Assembly: GCA_030512295.1 (NCBI GenBank)
Contig: JAULSR010000006.1
Coordinates: 1,364,001-1,428,000, forward strand
Length of the DNA: 64,000 nucleotides
Direction: 5' to 3'
DNA from: Bombardia bombarda
Taxonomy: Eukaryota > Ascomycota > Sordariomycetes > Sordariales > Lasiosphaeriaceae
Below are positions 10,300 to 21,806 of the stretch, piece after piece; within the stretch, counting starts at the first letter, position 1, and every line of letters begins with the position of its first letter. The notes beneath the pieces were generated by a model that was given only the letters and a program-made list of their open reading frames with translations, did no database searches and was not told the origin of the DNA. The position numbers were made by a program, and so were the translations under genes.

Positions 10300-11949
10300 A
10301 TGGATAGCTGGCCAACGCTATCCGTCACCTCTCTTAAAAGAGCCGACCTCGTCCACCTCCGAGCGGGAGTGGACATCAGCCTCCAATACTTTAACAACAG
10401 CGACAGAACCGTTGTTCGCCAGCTAACCAGGAAGGCCAAGAAGTGGTCGCAGACATACTTCAAAGGTTATCACTACGCCGCCAAGAGACCTACCGGTCTA
10501 CTTAAGATCTTCCCTCACCTTTTCAATCTCGACATCGAGGGTGCGTACTTATCTTCTTCATTCCAACATCACATAAAGGATTCTGACTAACACTTCACCA
10601 TAGCACACTCGCGCCTCACCCCAGCACCAATGGAGCCATCCGGCACCTCAGAGCCTGAGGGCGTTAGCCCACACGGCCTTCGCCAAGCTGAGCGGAAGAC
10701 GACGAACTCAGAGGCGTTCCCAGAGTTCACTGAACCAACCCTGGCCTCACCGAGCCAGCTGGACGAGATTGTCAATCTCCGTCCCCGCCAGCCGCTCAAC
10801 AAGGACGGTAAAGTGAAGCCAAACATGCGGGTCGACGCCGCCATGCTGCGTGACTCTGGTTTGCTCTCTACCCTGCCCGAGTTTCTGGGCCAGCTTGCTC
10901 GCGCCAATCTCGAGACCGAGACCTTGCTGGCCAACGACCCGGATGCAGCCCGCTTTGAGCTCAATGAGGAAGATGCCGACGAGCAGCCTCATATCGAGAT
11001 GGACATTTATGCCGGCGTCGTAGAGAGCCAAAAGCGCCGACACGCCCGCCGGATTCTCCTCCCTGGTGGTCGCCCGTTTGATGAGCTGTACAGCAAGGAT
11101 CTCGAGAACAATGATATCGATGCCGAAGACAACGGCTCCGACAATGACAACGATGCCGACCAGAGCAGCGCTTCAGGAGACGAGAGCGGGGATGATAGCG
11201 ACGCCTCATCGTCGACGATCGCCAGTCTTCGCGTCAAGAAGCGCAAGGCATTGGATGACCCCGACTCCGACGAGGAAGACTCGCAGCCCCCCAACAAACT
11301 CCGCATTCAGTATCACTATCCAGCGCCCACTGTCGAGGCATTTGATATGAAAAGACGTCAGCTGGTCAGGCGGCCAAACCCTGATGCCGGTCCAGAGGCC
11401 CAGAACTACTACGATATCGATAGACCCCAGGATGATGCCAAAAGTACCCCGACCCCGTCAGCAAGGAACAGCAGCGATAGCGACAGCTCCGTCGGCCCAA
11501 CTCGCATCATCAAGATCAAGCTCAACACGTCGAAAAGCAATTCGCCTAGCAGCAATAACAACACTAGCTGCAGTGGGCCCGATAGCTCGCGGAAGTCGAC
11601 GCCCGAGCCCAAGCAGAAGCCACGAGCATCCGAGTCTCCCTCCACCCGTATCATCAGACTCAAGGACCCCCGGTCATCGCCATCGGCGTCGTCCTCCTCT
11701 TCTTCGGAGAAGAAGTCCTCAGCTATCAAGCTCAAGCTCAATATCAATAAGAAGATCTCTCCCCTGGCCGCGGCGGCACACTCTGGCAGCACAAGCAGCA
11801 GCAATGCTGTCGCATATTCTGGCAGCAGCGCCGGCAGCTTGACTAGTTCGTCTGGATTTGAATCGTCCGTGCCTGCGCCGGTGGCGAAGAAGTCACCCGT
11901 CCGGATCAAAGTCGTTCGAAGAGCCAGCCCCGACCAGCAGCCACAATAG
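10300..11949 (+). CDS. Uncharacterised low-complexity protein with repeated basic IKxKL motifs
   Basis: I do not recognise this protein. Exons 10300-10540 and 10604-11949 (intron 10541-10603, GTGCGT...TAG) give 528 residues. The first ~100 residues look folded (LQYFNNSDRTVVRQLTRKAKKW, YFKGYHYAA, GLLKIFPHLFNLD) and a second ordered patch is LNKDGKVKPNMRVDAAMLRDSGLL / LPEFLGQLARANLETE. The rest is acidic and Ser/Asp/Asn-rich, then Ser-rich, and carries four spaced basic-hydrophobic elements: RIIKIKLN, RIIRLKDP, AIKLKLNINKK and VRIKVVRRAS. A Lys/Arg cluster VKKRKAL follows the acidic block and could be nuclear-localising. The composition suggests a nuclear, chromatin or transcription-linked scaffold, but that is inference only. 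Confidence 0.8.
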
Positions 11950-13307
11950 CAAGCTTTAAGCTTCATCGTTATCCAAGTGCTTGAGAATGAAGAGGGAATA
12001 ATATCATCTGGCAACAGAACTCTTACGCGGGATATGCATGATTGTTCGGACAGGAGGCAGGAACATAAGGAATAATAGCATAGTGTGCATCATCATTAGG
12101 ACAGGGGCAACTGGTACGGAATACACAGCATGCGATCCGTAAGCACCAGAACAAGAAATTCATTACTGGGATGGAAGGAAGGAAACATCATTGTTAACGC
12201 AACCAACGCATTTTGCGTTAAAGGGACGGCGTTTTCGGGACGGGACAAGACGGACGGATAGATGAGAAGGCTTCACAGCCAGCGACACATATCTTTACAA
12301 CGTACGATTATTGGACAGAGATGCTTCATTTATTTGCTACAGGGATTGCATGGCATGGCATGGCATGGCATGGCATGGCATGGGCATACAGGCTTTTGAG
12401 GAAGAGACAGCAAAGGATATACCCCCGGATCGTTATTGTTGCTATTGTAGGATATTTTTGTCGAGGATAGATAGAGAACAGCGGATTGGAGAACACATCT
12501 TTCTTGCATTTCTTGGTTTTCGGTTTTCTTTCGGTACACTTTCTTTCCATTTCTTTCATTCTGCATTTGTTTCTCATGTCATTTGCAGATGGGGGCTGCG
12601 ATAGATACCCGGACACATACACATGGGGGTTGAAAGGATGGTGGCATGTCATGGCATGGTATGGCAGAAGAACATTGCGTTGGCAATTTGATAATTACGT
12701 ACACACAAGCACAGCTTGATTACTACCTTACTTAGTAAGTAGTAGACTGAGTAGTAATACATGGTATTAATTCACGGAGTAACATTGGAAGCGTGAGTGA
12801 GTTATCAGTTGTGTCAGAGATGTTCATGGTATCTATTTCACTCTCTGTCGCCCACAGTTTCTACTAGTGAGTGACTGCCCAACCATGTATCCGTACACTA
12901 GATAGGTAGGTATGCCGCTACCCAATCAACCCCCTATCCTCAGCACCCCTCCTCCCCGACGAGTAGCAAATAAAAAGCCTGCGGAAAGAGAATAAAAGTA
13001 TGCGTCCCTCCCCATACCAGCAAACAAAAGAAGAAAACAAAAGAAATAATAATAACCCCCTTTCCCGGTAAAAAAAGATAAAAGAACACTCCCACTGAAA
13101 AAATGGAATGGATATGAATGACGCCAATTGTTTTGTGCTCGCTCGCTTTGCCCCCCCCCCCCCCCCTTACCTTCGTTCACAGTAACGTACGTAAACACAT
13201 CATGACAGAAGCAACCCCTTTTCTCCTTTACACTCTCTCGCCTGGTTATCTCCCCTCTGCAGACACCACGGACACCATCCAGGGCTTTCGGTATGCACCC
13301 TCCCTCC
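11950..13307. other. Intergenic stretch between convergent genes
   Basis: Lies between the 3' ends of the low-complexity protein gene (plus) and the kinesin gene (minus). Contains a TGGCA pentanucleotide array, related fragments at about 12633-12667, TACTTAGTAAGTAGTA-like short repeats at about 12720-12765 and a C16 run (13151-13166). No gene supported. Confidence 0.45.
12348..12383. repeat. TGGCA pentanucleotide tandem array
   Basis: About seven perfect copies of TGGCA in a row, with a further TGGGCA at the end. Diverged copies recur about 270 bases downstream (12633-12667). A similar short run occurs 40 kb away at about 52498-52518. Confidence 0.9.
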
Positions 13308-15373
13308 TCAAAAGATATTCGTCCTTACCCCCAACGGCCTCCTTCGACTCAGCTCGTCCACGAACCTCGTCTTATCGTCGCCAATCTTTCTCCTAAACAT
13401 GTTCAGGTCCTTGAGCAACCCATGCATGTTCTCATGCATATCGTCGTTGCCGTCCGAAGCAGAGGCGTCGTCGTCGTCTTCTTTCTCCTCGTAATCGTCA
13501 TCATCATCATCGTAACCACCACCACCACCCTCTTCATTACGCATCACATTCTCCTTATCCGCCTCATCCACCACCCCCCTCTTCTCCCCATCCACCCCCT
13601 CCACTCCCTCATCCCCTTCTGTCTCTTCCCCAACCCCAACCTCCCTAACCACCACCTCCGGAATCGGATTCCGCAAGCTCTCCAACGCCAACTTCAAATG
13701 CAGCCTCAACGCCTCATTCTCCGTCTGCAGACTTCTAATCTTGCTCTCCGCCATCAGACTCCTCTCCTCCATCAGCCGCTGCAGCCCGCGCACACGCGCC
13801 TGGTACTCATCCAGCCGCTCCTCGGCCTCGCGCGCGTCCTTCTCGCGCCGCCGGCTGTCGCCGACCACGAGCTGCAGCGCGCGGATCTCGTCCGCCATGG
13901 CGGCAATCTGCGCGTCGCGCTCCGCCGTGCTGATGCTGTCCTGGTTGACCACGGCGCGCGTGCGGATGCGCTTGGCCTGGTCGGCGTAGCGGAGGGTGGA
14001 GAGCGTCTCCTCGTAGTCGGACGGCGCGATGCACGCGATCATGGCCGTCTTGCTGTTGCCGCCGAGCGAGTCTTTCAGGAGCCACGTGAGGATGCTGTCG
14101 CGGTAGGGGACCATGCCGCCGCCGCCGCCGCCGCCGCTGGATTTCTCGCCGTTGCGTTTCAAGAGCTTGGAGCGCGGGGTCGAGGGCTGCGAGGCTTTCG
14201 GGTCGGCGAGGGCGGCGATGACGCGGCCGAGGGTGGTGAGCGACTTGTTGATGTTGCTGCCCTCGCGGAGGCGGGCGCCAGTCGCCTCGGTCGACTTTGC
14301 GCGCTCGCTGCCGGCGAGGTCGACGAGGCGGATGCGGCTGCTGCGCTCCGTGGTCTCGTCCGTGTCGAGGTCGTGATGGATCTGTTTCAGCATGATGGTG
14401 AAGACGGCGTGGCTGCGGCTGCTCGTGTCGTTCATCTTTGTGCTGGCCGTGGTGCGGCTGGCGTCGCCGACGCGCATGTGGCGCAGGATCTCGTTGATGC
14501 TGCGCACTGGGACCTCGGTCAGGTCTTTGACGTAAGGGCCCTCGGTGGGCGACTCGCGGATCTTGAGGTAGTAGGGCGGCTGGTTGGGGACGACGGGCAC
14601 GAGCAGGTCCCGCACGTGCTCGTTGTAGACCTCGAAGTAGCTGACGCGCACGTTGTAGCTGATGTTGGGTGTTTCGTCCTGGGCGGCGGCGATGCGCTCG
14701 AAGAGGTCCTCGCAGGTGCGTGGGATCAGGCCGGGCTTCTCGGCTGTGCCCATCATGGTGTATGACTTGCCGGAGCCTGTTTGGCCGTAGGCAAAGATAC
14801 ATGTGTGGTAGCCTTCGAAGTTGTGGTCGAGGAACTCCTCGCCTAGACTGTCGTAGACGTCGGCCTGTGTGGCGTAGTGCTCGTCGGCTGTGTCGTGGCT
14901 CCAGAAACTGTTGTCAAAGGTAAAGGACTTGTCCTCGATCATCTTGCGGGCGCGGGCGCGCGTGTTGGCCGGGTCCGAGTCGTTGGGCGCTCTCAGGGTG
15001 GTCATCTGTGAGCGTGGGTCCATACGGATGAGGCAGTCGGCCTTGCGCTCGATTTCTGTAACATTGTTCAGTCAACCATTCACGGTCGGTGATGTTGGGA
15101 ATACTTGGTGATCAACATACCGCGGGGCAGAAAGGCGCGGACTCTGACCACGACACGCACATTACCGCCGGGGTCCATCCTGGCGTGGGGAGGGACGGTG
15201 CCATCACGAGACCGCAATGACGGCGTCGAGGCGTGGGATCGCATGGACCGCTGGACGAGTTCGTGGGAGGTGGGCGTGTTCGGCATCAGGCGCGGATCCA
15301 GAGAGATGTCAGTCAGGGTCTGGGTGATGTCGGTGAGGATGTTGCGGAATCGCAGCTCAAGGATGTTGTTCAT
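13308..15373 (-). CDS. Kinesin-3 motor, C-terminally short (NcKin3-like)
   Basis: Plus-end microtubule motor of the Unc104/KIF1 (kinesin-3) family. Exons 15121-15373 and 13308-15055 (intron 15056-15120, GTATGT...CAG) give 666 residues. After about 65 residues the motor begins (VRVVVRVRAFLPRE), with P-loop GQTGSGKS (about 175-182), switch I SSRSH (about 296-300), switch II DLAGSE (about 330-335), and YRDSILTWLLKDSLGGNSKTAMI plus LRYADQAKRI near the motor end. Loop 12 is long and basic then Gly-rich (PRSKLLKRNGEK..), the K-loop position typical of kinesin-3. Only ~220 residues follow: a coiled coil (about 460-535), an acidic Asp/Glu run and a short basic end; the FHA and PH domains of full Unc104 are absent. 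Neurospora has a described truncated kinesin-3, Nkin3, linked to mitochondria; this is probably its counterpart (inference). Confidence 0.92.
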
Positions 15374-16991
15374 GTGCTGCTAGGTAAATATCCACGCGCG
15401 ACGTGGTAAGGACCAGGGGGGCTACTGCTAATCTAAGGCTTTTGGAGGGTTGTGGTGCCCGACAAAGTTGTTGTCGGTCGCCTTTGGGTCGCTCCTGCCC
15501 TCACTGTTTACAAAGTTGGGGGGGCAGTTGCCAGGGAGAACCCCAATGCCAAGCCAAATATACACTGCACAGGGGGTGTGGTGGTACAGTGGGGCAGGTG
15601 TGCAGCGCTTCATTTGACGTGAGCAGTGGGCAGGCACGGTGGGGCGGCGGACGCCGTTTGCAGCTGCCATTTGAACGGCGCGATGTGATGTGCTGGCAGT
15701 GGCCGAGAAAGGAACAGCCTGCAACTCTCTCGCCCGTCCCGATATCACACGTGTTGAGCAAGGTAGAATTGACCATCCATTTTGTGGATTGATTTGCCGA
15801 AATATGCTAGGAACATGTGGTCTATCTTTTCATCATAGGTAATGATAAAAGATGCCTGATACTGCTTGTCAACACTGCTCAAGTTCGTTCGTTACATCTG
15901 CTAACCTTTGGAGACCATCCGCTACATGGACTGGCATCTTTAAGTCCGGATTGGGGAAGTAATATGATGAACTCACAGTAACTAATCCATTGAGTCGTTC
16001 AGTCTGATAAAACACACGGTTTTACAGAGTGTAAGGATGTAGCTTATAAGTATATATGTTTTGCTTCATATTCTTGGTCTCTAACCGCCGTACCGTAGCC
16101 AGCTTTATGTCTGGCCCCTCATCGCCGAGACTTGTACCAATCTGAACGGTTAATTTACCACTGTCGGCATTTCTCCGATGGGATAGCAAACGTTGCTCTC
16201 TGATGTATAGATAGTTTGATGTTTGACGAAGAGAGAAAGAAGTGGTGAATAAGTGCAGGAACTCACTGTTCGTCAGAAACACGCAATCTGTCATGTACCT
16301 CGTTCGATTTCCAATATTTGTGCCTCCTAACATTGATAATAATTATGTACCGTGAAACCCTTGCGCACAAAGGCCAAGTTAACCAGAGACCAGTACGGAG
16401 CACGAACACTTAGAGATCCGTCTCTGAAGCTGGGCACCTGAAATTCACAGCATGGCTCGCCCTATCAGGAAGCCGGGATTCCTGATCTCACTAAAAGTTC
16501 GCCAAGTGCCGCATAGAGTGGGACCCGTCCCTAGGGCCACTTCGACCTGGCTCAGACGCTCCGACGGTCGCTCGCAGCGTCATGTTATGGGGCGAAGAGG
16601 ACGAAGCTACCCAGTAAAAATTAGAGAAGCGCCATTGCCAATCTAACGAACCCCCTATTCACGTTCCCACGCATCTGAGACCATTTTCGTCAATTCCGCA
16701 ACCGACAGGACAAACTGGGGGAAACAGGAAGGAAAAAAAACCTCTGGGACGTTTCTGCTTTTCCTTTACACCACCCTTGCATTCTTGTCTCTCGTTGACC
16801 CAGTCCCCTTATTTGTCGTCTTTCTTTGATTTCACGGTTGTTTGGCATGTGCGACCTGGCCTGAATCTGATAGCAGCGCTTATCAGCTTTCTCTCTCTCG
16901 TCGAGAACTACATCGCTCCCACGTCACCCACACACACCTACCTCATCACAAAAACGAAACGCCAACGTCTTTGTCGTCAACCGTTTTCCCC
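15374..16991. other. Shared 5' region of divergent kinesin and GDA1 genes
   Basis: About 1.6 kb between two divergent genes, so it contains both promoters. The last 250 bases before GDA1 are pyrimidine-rich leader. The GDA1 frame stays open upstream to an ATG at 16842, but that extension (Thr/His/Ser-rich) is unlike the family. No separate gene seen. Confidence 0.45.
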
Positions 16992-18733
16992 ATGCGGCGC
17001 ACGTCGGTCTCGCTGCCTACTAAGCACGTAGCCCACGACCCGTACGAGAAGCGCGGACGCTACGGTCGCGACAGCAGCCAGGAACCCAATTTGTTCTTCA
17101 AGATGCAGTCGGCCTGGATGTCGCAGTCGCAGCGCGCGCGCTACATCAAGACCAGCGCCATCGTCTTTGTCGTCTTCCTCATCTTCTACTACATCTCGCC
17201 CTCGGGCATCGACCTCTACAATGGCGGCTCCGGCTCCGGCTCCGGCTCTGGGTCTGGATCCAACCAGGGCCAGTCGCCCTCGGACTCGTCGTACGGCACT
17301 GACAAGTGCACAAAGTCGTTTTCTAAGAGCAAGCCCATTGTGCAGTTCGTCTCCATGATTGACGCCGGCAGCACCGGTTCGCGCATCCACGTCTACAAGT
17401 TCAACAACTGCGGCGCCGCCCCCGAGCTCGAAGGCGAGATCCTGTTCAAGATGACCAAGAAGATTGACGGCCAGAGCAGTGGATTGAGTGCGTATAAGGA
17501 CGACCCAATTGCCGCTGCCAAGAGCCTCGACATCCTCCTCGACGCCGCCATGGAGAAGATCCCCGACAAGCTCAAGGCCTGCAGCCCCATCGCCGTCAAG
17601 GCCACGGCCGGCCTGCGCATGGTTGGCCCCGATAAGAGCCAGGCCATCCTGGATGCCGTCCGCGAACACCTCGAGAAGGACTACCCCTTCCCCGTCGTCT
17701 CCAAGGAGGAGAACGGCGTGGCCATCATGGACGGCTCCGACGAGGGCGTCTACGCCTGGATCACCACCAACTACCTCCTCGGCAAGATTGGCGGCCCCGA
17801 CCACAGCGAGACGGCCGCCGTCTTCGACCTCGGCGGCGGCTCCACCCAGATCGTCTTCCAGCCCAGCTTCGACGGCCTCACCTCGGGCGGCATGCCCGAG
17901 AAGCTGGCCGAGGGCGACCACAAGTACGAGCTCGACTTTGGCGGCCGCAAGTTCTCGCTCTACCAGCACTCCCACCTCGGCTACGGCCTCATGGCCGCCC
18001 GCGACGCCATCTTCTCCACCCTCGTCACCGACATGTTCGAGTATAAGAAATCCGACCGGTCGTGGATAGAGAAGCCCCTCATCAACCCGTGCTTCTCGTC
18101 CGGCATGGCCAAGACGGTCAAGGTCGCCCTGCCCGACAAGCACCCCCTCGGCGCCAAGATCGAGCTCAACATGACGGGCCCGGCCTCGGCTGCCCCCGCG
18201 CAGTGCCGCGCCCTGGCGGAGCGCATCCTCAAAAAGGACGCCAACTGCAAGCTCGCCCCCTGCTCCTTCAACGGCGTCCACCAGCCGGCCATCGGCAAGA
18301 CGTTTGCCAAGGAGGACATTTACTTCCTGTCGTACTTTTACGACCGCACCCAGCCCCTGGGCATGCCCGAGTCCTTCACCCTGCGCGAGATGCACGACCT
18401 CGCCAACACGGTCTGCGGCGGCGAGAAGGCCTGGGATGTTTTCTCCAGCGTGCCGGGCGCGCTCGAGGAGCTCAGCGACAGGCCGGAGCACTGCATGGAT
18501 CTCAACTTTATGCTGGCGCTCACACACACCGGCTACGAGATGCCGATTGATCGCGAGGTCAAGATTGCGAAGCAGATCAAGACTTATGAATTGGGCTGGT
18601 GCTTGGGCGCTAGGTGAGATTTCATCCGTTCCCTTTTCCTTGTCTGTCATTACAGTTGCTGACATAACTTCATAGCTTGCCGTTGCTTTCCCAGGCCTCA
18701 GGCTGGAAGTGCAAGGTCACCGAGGTGCATTAA
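16992..18733 (+). CDS. GDA1: Golgi guanosine/nucleoside diphosphatase
   Basis: Type II Golgi membrane protein of the GDA1/CD39 apyrase family. It hydrolyses GDP (and UDP) released by lumenal glycosyltransferases to GMP, which is exchanged for incoming GDP-mannose, so it supports protein and lipid mannosylation. Exons 16992-18613 and 18676-18733 (GTGAGA...TAG) give 559 residues. Short cytosolic N-terminus, a signal anchor around residues 53-69 (SAIVFVVFLIFYYI), a (Gly-Ser)n stem, then apyrase conserved regions: DAGSTGSRIHVYKF (about 124), ATAGLRM, EGVYAWITTNYLLG and FDLGGGSTQIVF. The C-terminus has paired Cys residues and a short second exon ending WKCKVTEVH. The ATG at 16992 is preferred over the in-frame one at 16842 because it places the anchor at the usual distance. 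Confidence 0.95.
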
Positions 18734-19403
18734 ACGGGAGTCTGTTTTGAATATTTGAATGGGACTCACAAAAAGATACAAAATGTGGATAAGCACTGGC
18801 AGCCACACGCATTGTTATTACTACTAATATCACACTCACACTCAACACACTCGCACAGCAATGAGTCCAGGAACTATTACTACTGTATTTTCAGCAATTG
18901 GGCGTTAAAAGGTCGTTCATCAGAGTAAATCATGGTTTACAGGCTGGCTGGGCTCGGCGGGGCTGCCCTAGCAAGTCCTGCTGCATTGCATGGCCAGGCA
19001 GACACGACAGGACTCGGGAGAGGGCAGCCGGATACTACTTGGAAGGACAATTACACACTTTAACTATTATGAAAGAGAAATGTATGATATATTTATTTTT
19101 GCTGCATGCTTCGGAAACTTGAATCATAGAAGCTGGAGTTTCGGACTGCAGAAGAGACCACTGTCAAGTCAGGGTTGAAGGTTTTTATTGTTTTTGTTGC
19201 TTTTATGTACGGTGTTAGGGGTTTTCGCCTGAAATCACACACATACCTTTTCATCTAATCTTTTGCTGCTGCTCCCTCTGATGCTGCTGCTACCTTTTAC
19301 TGGGCACCAAGGTCCCATCATGTATGCAAGCTATCCAATTCTCTCTCAAAGATGCTTCCATACACTCATGCAGCATCCCATCTACCTATTCTTGTCGGGT
19401 CAA
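18734..19403. other. Intergenic stretch between convergent genes
   Basis: 3' UTR and spacer between GDA1 (plus) and the chelatase-like gene (minus). No gene or striking repeat. Confidence 0.4.
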
Positions 19404-21146
19404 TCAATACGGCACCCCAACCATCCCCAACACATCCCCAATCACCTCCTCCGCGCCCACCGCCTCCAGCACCGCCTCGACCGCCGCCAGCTCGCTGCCC
19501 CACTGCATGCTGCGCTCCCTCTCGGCACTTGGCGCCGCCAGCACGTTGACACGATGCAGATAGACCTTGTGCGCCGCCAAGCCGACAAGCGAGGGCGTCA
19601 CGTAGTCGAGCCCGTGCAGCGGCGCGAGGCTGCGCGCCAGCTGCTCAAAGTGCTTGGTCGCGGCGGGCGTCACGCCCGAGCCGACGACGCTTGAACCGCC
19701 ACCGCAGGCGGCGACGGCGCGGTGCATGCGCAGGAAGGCGATGATGTTCATTTGGTAGCGGGCGACGTCGACGTCGACGCGGACGGACTGGGCGAGCTGG
19801 GCGAGTTGGGCGATGTCGGATTCGGAGAGGTGGGGTGGTTGTGGCTGTGAGGTGTTGGTCCTGTTCCCACCACTACCAGCGTTGTCGCCGCCGAGTAGGG
19901 GAGAGGGAGAGTTGGTGGTGGTGGTGGTGGTGGTGGTGAGACGGCCGGCGGCGTCTGGGACGGCGAGGAGGGTTGATGGGTTGATGTTGATGCCTGGTCC
20001 CCCGCCGTGCAGCTTTTTGACCACGCTGCTGCTGCCCGAGTAGGTCGAGGCGGCGTCGTATTCTTCTTCTTCGAAGTTAGAGTCGTCAGCACCGTCGTTG
20101 CCGTAGCTATAATCCCCTCCACCACCACCATTATCGTCATTATTATTATCATTAGTATTAGTAGTAGTAGTATGATCACCCCCTCCCTTTTCTTTCCCCT
20201 TTCCACCTCTTGCCCTTCCTGCCCTGCTCCTCCGCAGCCCCCACTCCTCATCCAGGCTCGCAAACCCGTCCTCGTCGGCGTCGTGCCAGTGAGCCATGTA
20301 GAAGAAGTCGTTGAGGTGGGCGGTGACGCGGGCGCGACCGCCGCTGGCGGCGCCCACGATGGCCACGAGCAGGAACTGCTTGGGGGCTGGGTGGACGCTG
20401 GTGCGGGTGAAGATGCGGCGGGTGCGGAGGAGCTCGAGGGCCTGGATCTGGATGGCGCGCGGGGCGAGGTCGAGGTTCTTGGCGAGGATGACGTTTGCGA
20501 TTTGGGGAGAGGGTTTGTGGTTATTGTTTGTGTTGTTGTGGTTGCTGTTGTCGCCGCCGCGGAGGGCTATTGGTGGTGGACTGGAGCTGGGGCCGGGGCC
20601 GCCGGTGGATGACGATGATGGCCCAGGCTGGGAGGGGAAGTAGGATATGGAGGAGGCGTCATGGCTTTGGCGGGGGAGGTAGGGGGAGACTGAGCGGGCG
20701 TGGGTGCTGTTGCCGTTGCCATTGTTGTTTGTAGCTGCTGCTGCTGTTGAAGGTGAGGAGGGCGCGGGGACTAGGAGGGCGGTCGCAAAGTCGTCGAGGG
20801 TGGTGTGGGCATGGCAGTTGACGATGACGGGGGTGAGGCCAAAGGTCTTGATGGCGATCAGGCGCAGCTCCTCGGCCAGCTCGTCGACAGAGTCTGGGTT
20901 GGTGCTGATCAGGCAGTGCTCCCGGGCGATGAGGCAGAGCAGGGCGGCTAGCTCGAGGTCGCTCAGGCTGTGGATCTTTTGGAGGAGCAGCTGGTGTTGT
21001 TGGTTCTTGGCCAATGACATGGCCATCGTCAAGGCTTGTCTTGGTGGTAGTATCTCCTTCTCCTTGCGCGCAGAAGCAGCGCCCATCCGAGGTTGTGAGG
21101 ACCGAGGAGATACGTAGATGGAGGCTGGTCTAGGGAGGTCGGTCAA
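19404..21146 (-). CDS. Fungal magnesium-chelatase-like (AAA-related) protein without a visible P-loop
   Basis: One uninterrupted frame of 580 residues. The conserved parts are an N-terminal helix block (LSDLELAALLCLIAREHCLI), HTTLDDFATALL, then NVILAKNLDLAPRAIQIQALELLRTRRIFTRT with APKQFLLVAIV, ARVTAHLNDFFYMAHWHD, and a C-terminal helical block with YVTPSLVGLAAHKVYLHRV. I recall fungal proteins with these blocks being labelled magnesium chelatase/MoxR-like; the NLDLAPRAIQIQALELLRTRR piece resembles the Walker B-sensor part of ChlI. I see no Walker A motif, so ATPase activity is doubtful and the true function unknown. Conserved blocks are separated by long Ser/Pro, Asn/His, Gly/Asp and poly-Thr insertions. 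Start uncertain: codons at 21146, 21086, 21026 and 21020 are in frame, and the conserved region begins just after the last two. Confidence 0.8.
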   Translation of the reverse strand: MTDLPRPASIYVSPRSSQPRMGAASARKEKEILPPRQALTMAMSLAKNQQHQLLLQKIHSLSDLELAALLCLIAREHCLISTNPDSVDELAEELRLIAIKTFGLTPVIVNCHAHTTLDDFATALLVPAPSSPSTAAAATNNNGNGNSTHARSVSPYLPRQSHDASSISYFPSQPGPSSSSTGGPGPSSSPPPIALRGGDNSNHNNTNNNHKPSPQIANVILAKNLDLAPRAIQIQALELLRTRRIFTRTSVHPAPKQFLLVAIVGAASGGRARVTAHLNDFFYMAHWHDADEDGFASLDEEWGLRRSRAGRARGGKGKEKGGGDHTTTTNTNDNNNDDNGGGGGDYSYGNDGADDSNFEEEEYDAASTYSGSSSVVKKLHGGGPGININPSTLLAVPDAAGRLTTTTTTTTNSPSPLLGGDNAGSGGNRTNTSQPQPPHLSESDIAQLAQLAQSVRVDVDVARYQMNIIAFLRMHRAVAACGGGSSVVGSGVTPAATKHFEQLARSLAPLHGLDYVTPSLVGLAAHKVYLHRVNVLAAPSAERERSMQWGSELAAVEAVLEAVGAEEVIGDVLGMVGVPY

Positions 21147-21806
21147 CCAGTCAGGGCCCTATTCACACGGGCGCCTGGTGCTGGTGTTGTCGCTGGAGCT
21201 GTGCCATTATACGCCGTGCTCGCTCGCAAATCCTAGTGTACCTAAGCCCGTGAAATCGAGGGCCGTTTGCGTCTCTTGGATTCCCTAGGTGATGTTATGG
21301 CCCAGAATGGCACACTATATCCGCCCGCCCCCCCAGAGTTTCAGCGCTGTGACCCCCTCTAAACCTTGTTTCGGCGGTCATCTGATTGGTCCAACACTGT
21401 TGGCCTTACTGTAGCCAGTGCGCCTGCCTGCCCCCAGCTGGAAGGCTACCTAGCGGTAATTGCGCATCCAGCGCCAAACAGACCGACCGACCGACCTCAT
21501 CCGGGCCACCTCCGTCACTCGTCCAACACAGCTTCCCCCAACCACACAACATCAGCTACCGACCTAGACTACCTAACAAGCTGCCTCTCGATACAAACGA
21601 GACTACCAGGGACGCCCACCATCCCCAAAGACCATTTGCTCGAATCTTTACGCGAAAACTCGAGACAAAGGACGTGGGCACTTTCTGCGACTCGTCTGGA
21701 TAAGCGCTGCTTGCTGCTTTCCTCGACTTCCATATCAACCAACCCACCAACCCTCACATCTCATCGACAGGTTTCGGTGAAAACCTTCCCCCCCCCCACA
21801 CACAAA
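21147..21806. other. Shared 5' region of the chelatase-like gene and YPT7
   Basis: A 660-base divergent promoter region. C/A-rich toward YPT7, with GACCGACCGACC at about 21480-21495 and a C-rich run just before the YPT7 start codon. No gene. Confidence 0.5.

Noticed and set aside
13293..14765. A 490-codon plus-strand frame opposite the kinesin
   Set aside because: Shadow of the motor domain, with no family match and biased composition.
16842..16991. Upstream in-frame start for GDA1
   Set aside because: The added 50 residues are leader-like and would move the signal anchor far from the N-terminus.
16977..18665. A 562-codon minus-strand open frame across GDA1
   Set aside because: It mirrors the GDA1 coding exon; C-rich third positions remove stops on the other strand. 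It has Val/Gly/Ala/Glu-rich low-complexity content and no domain.
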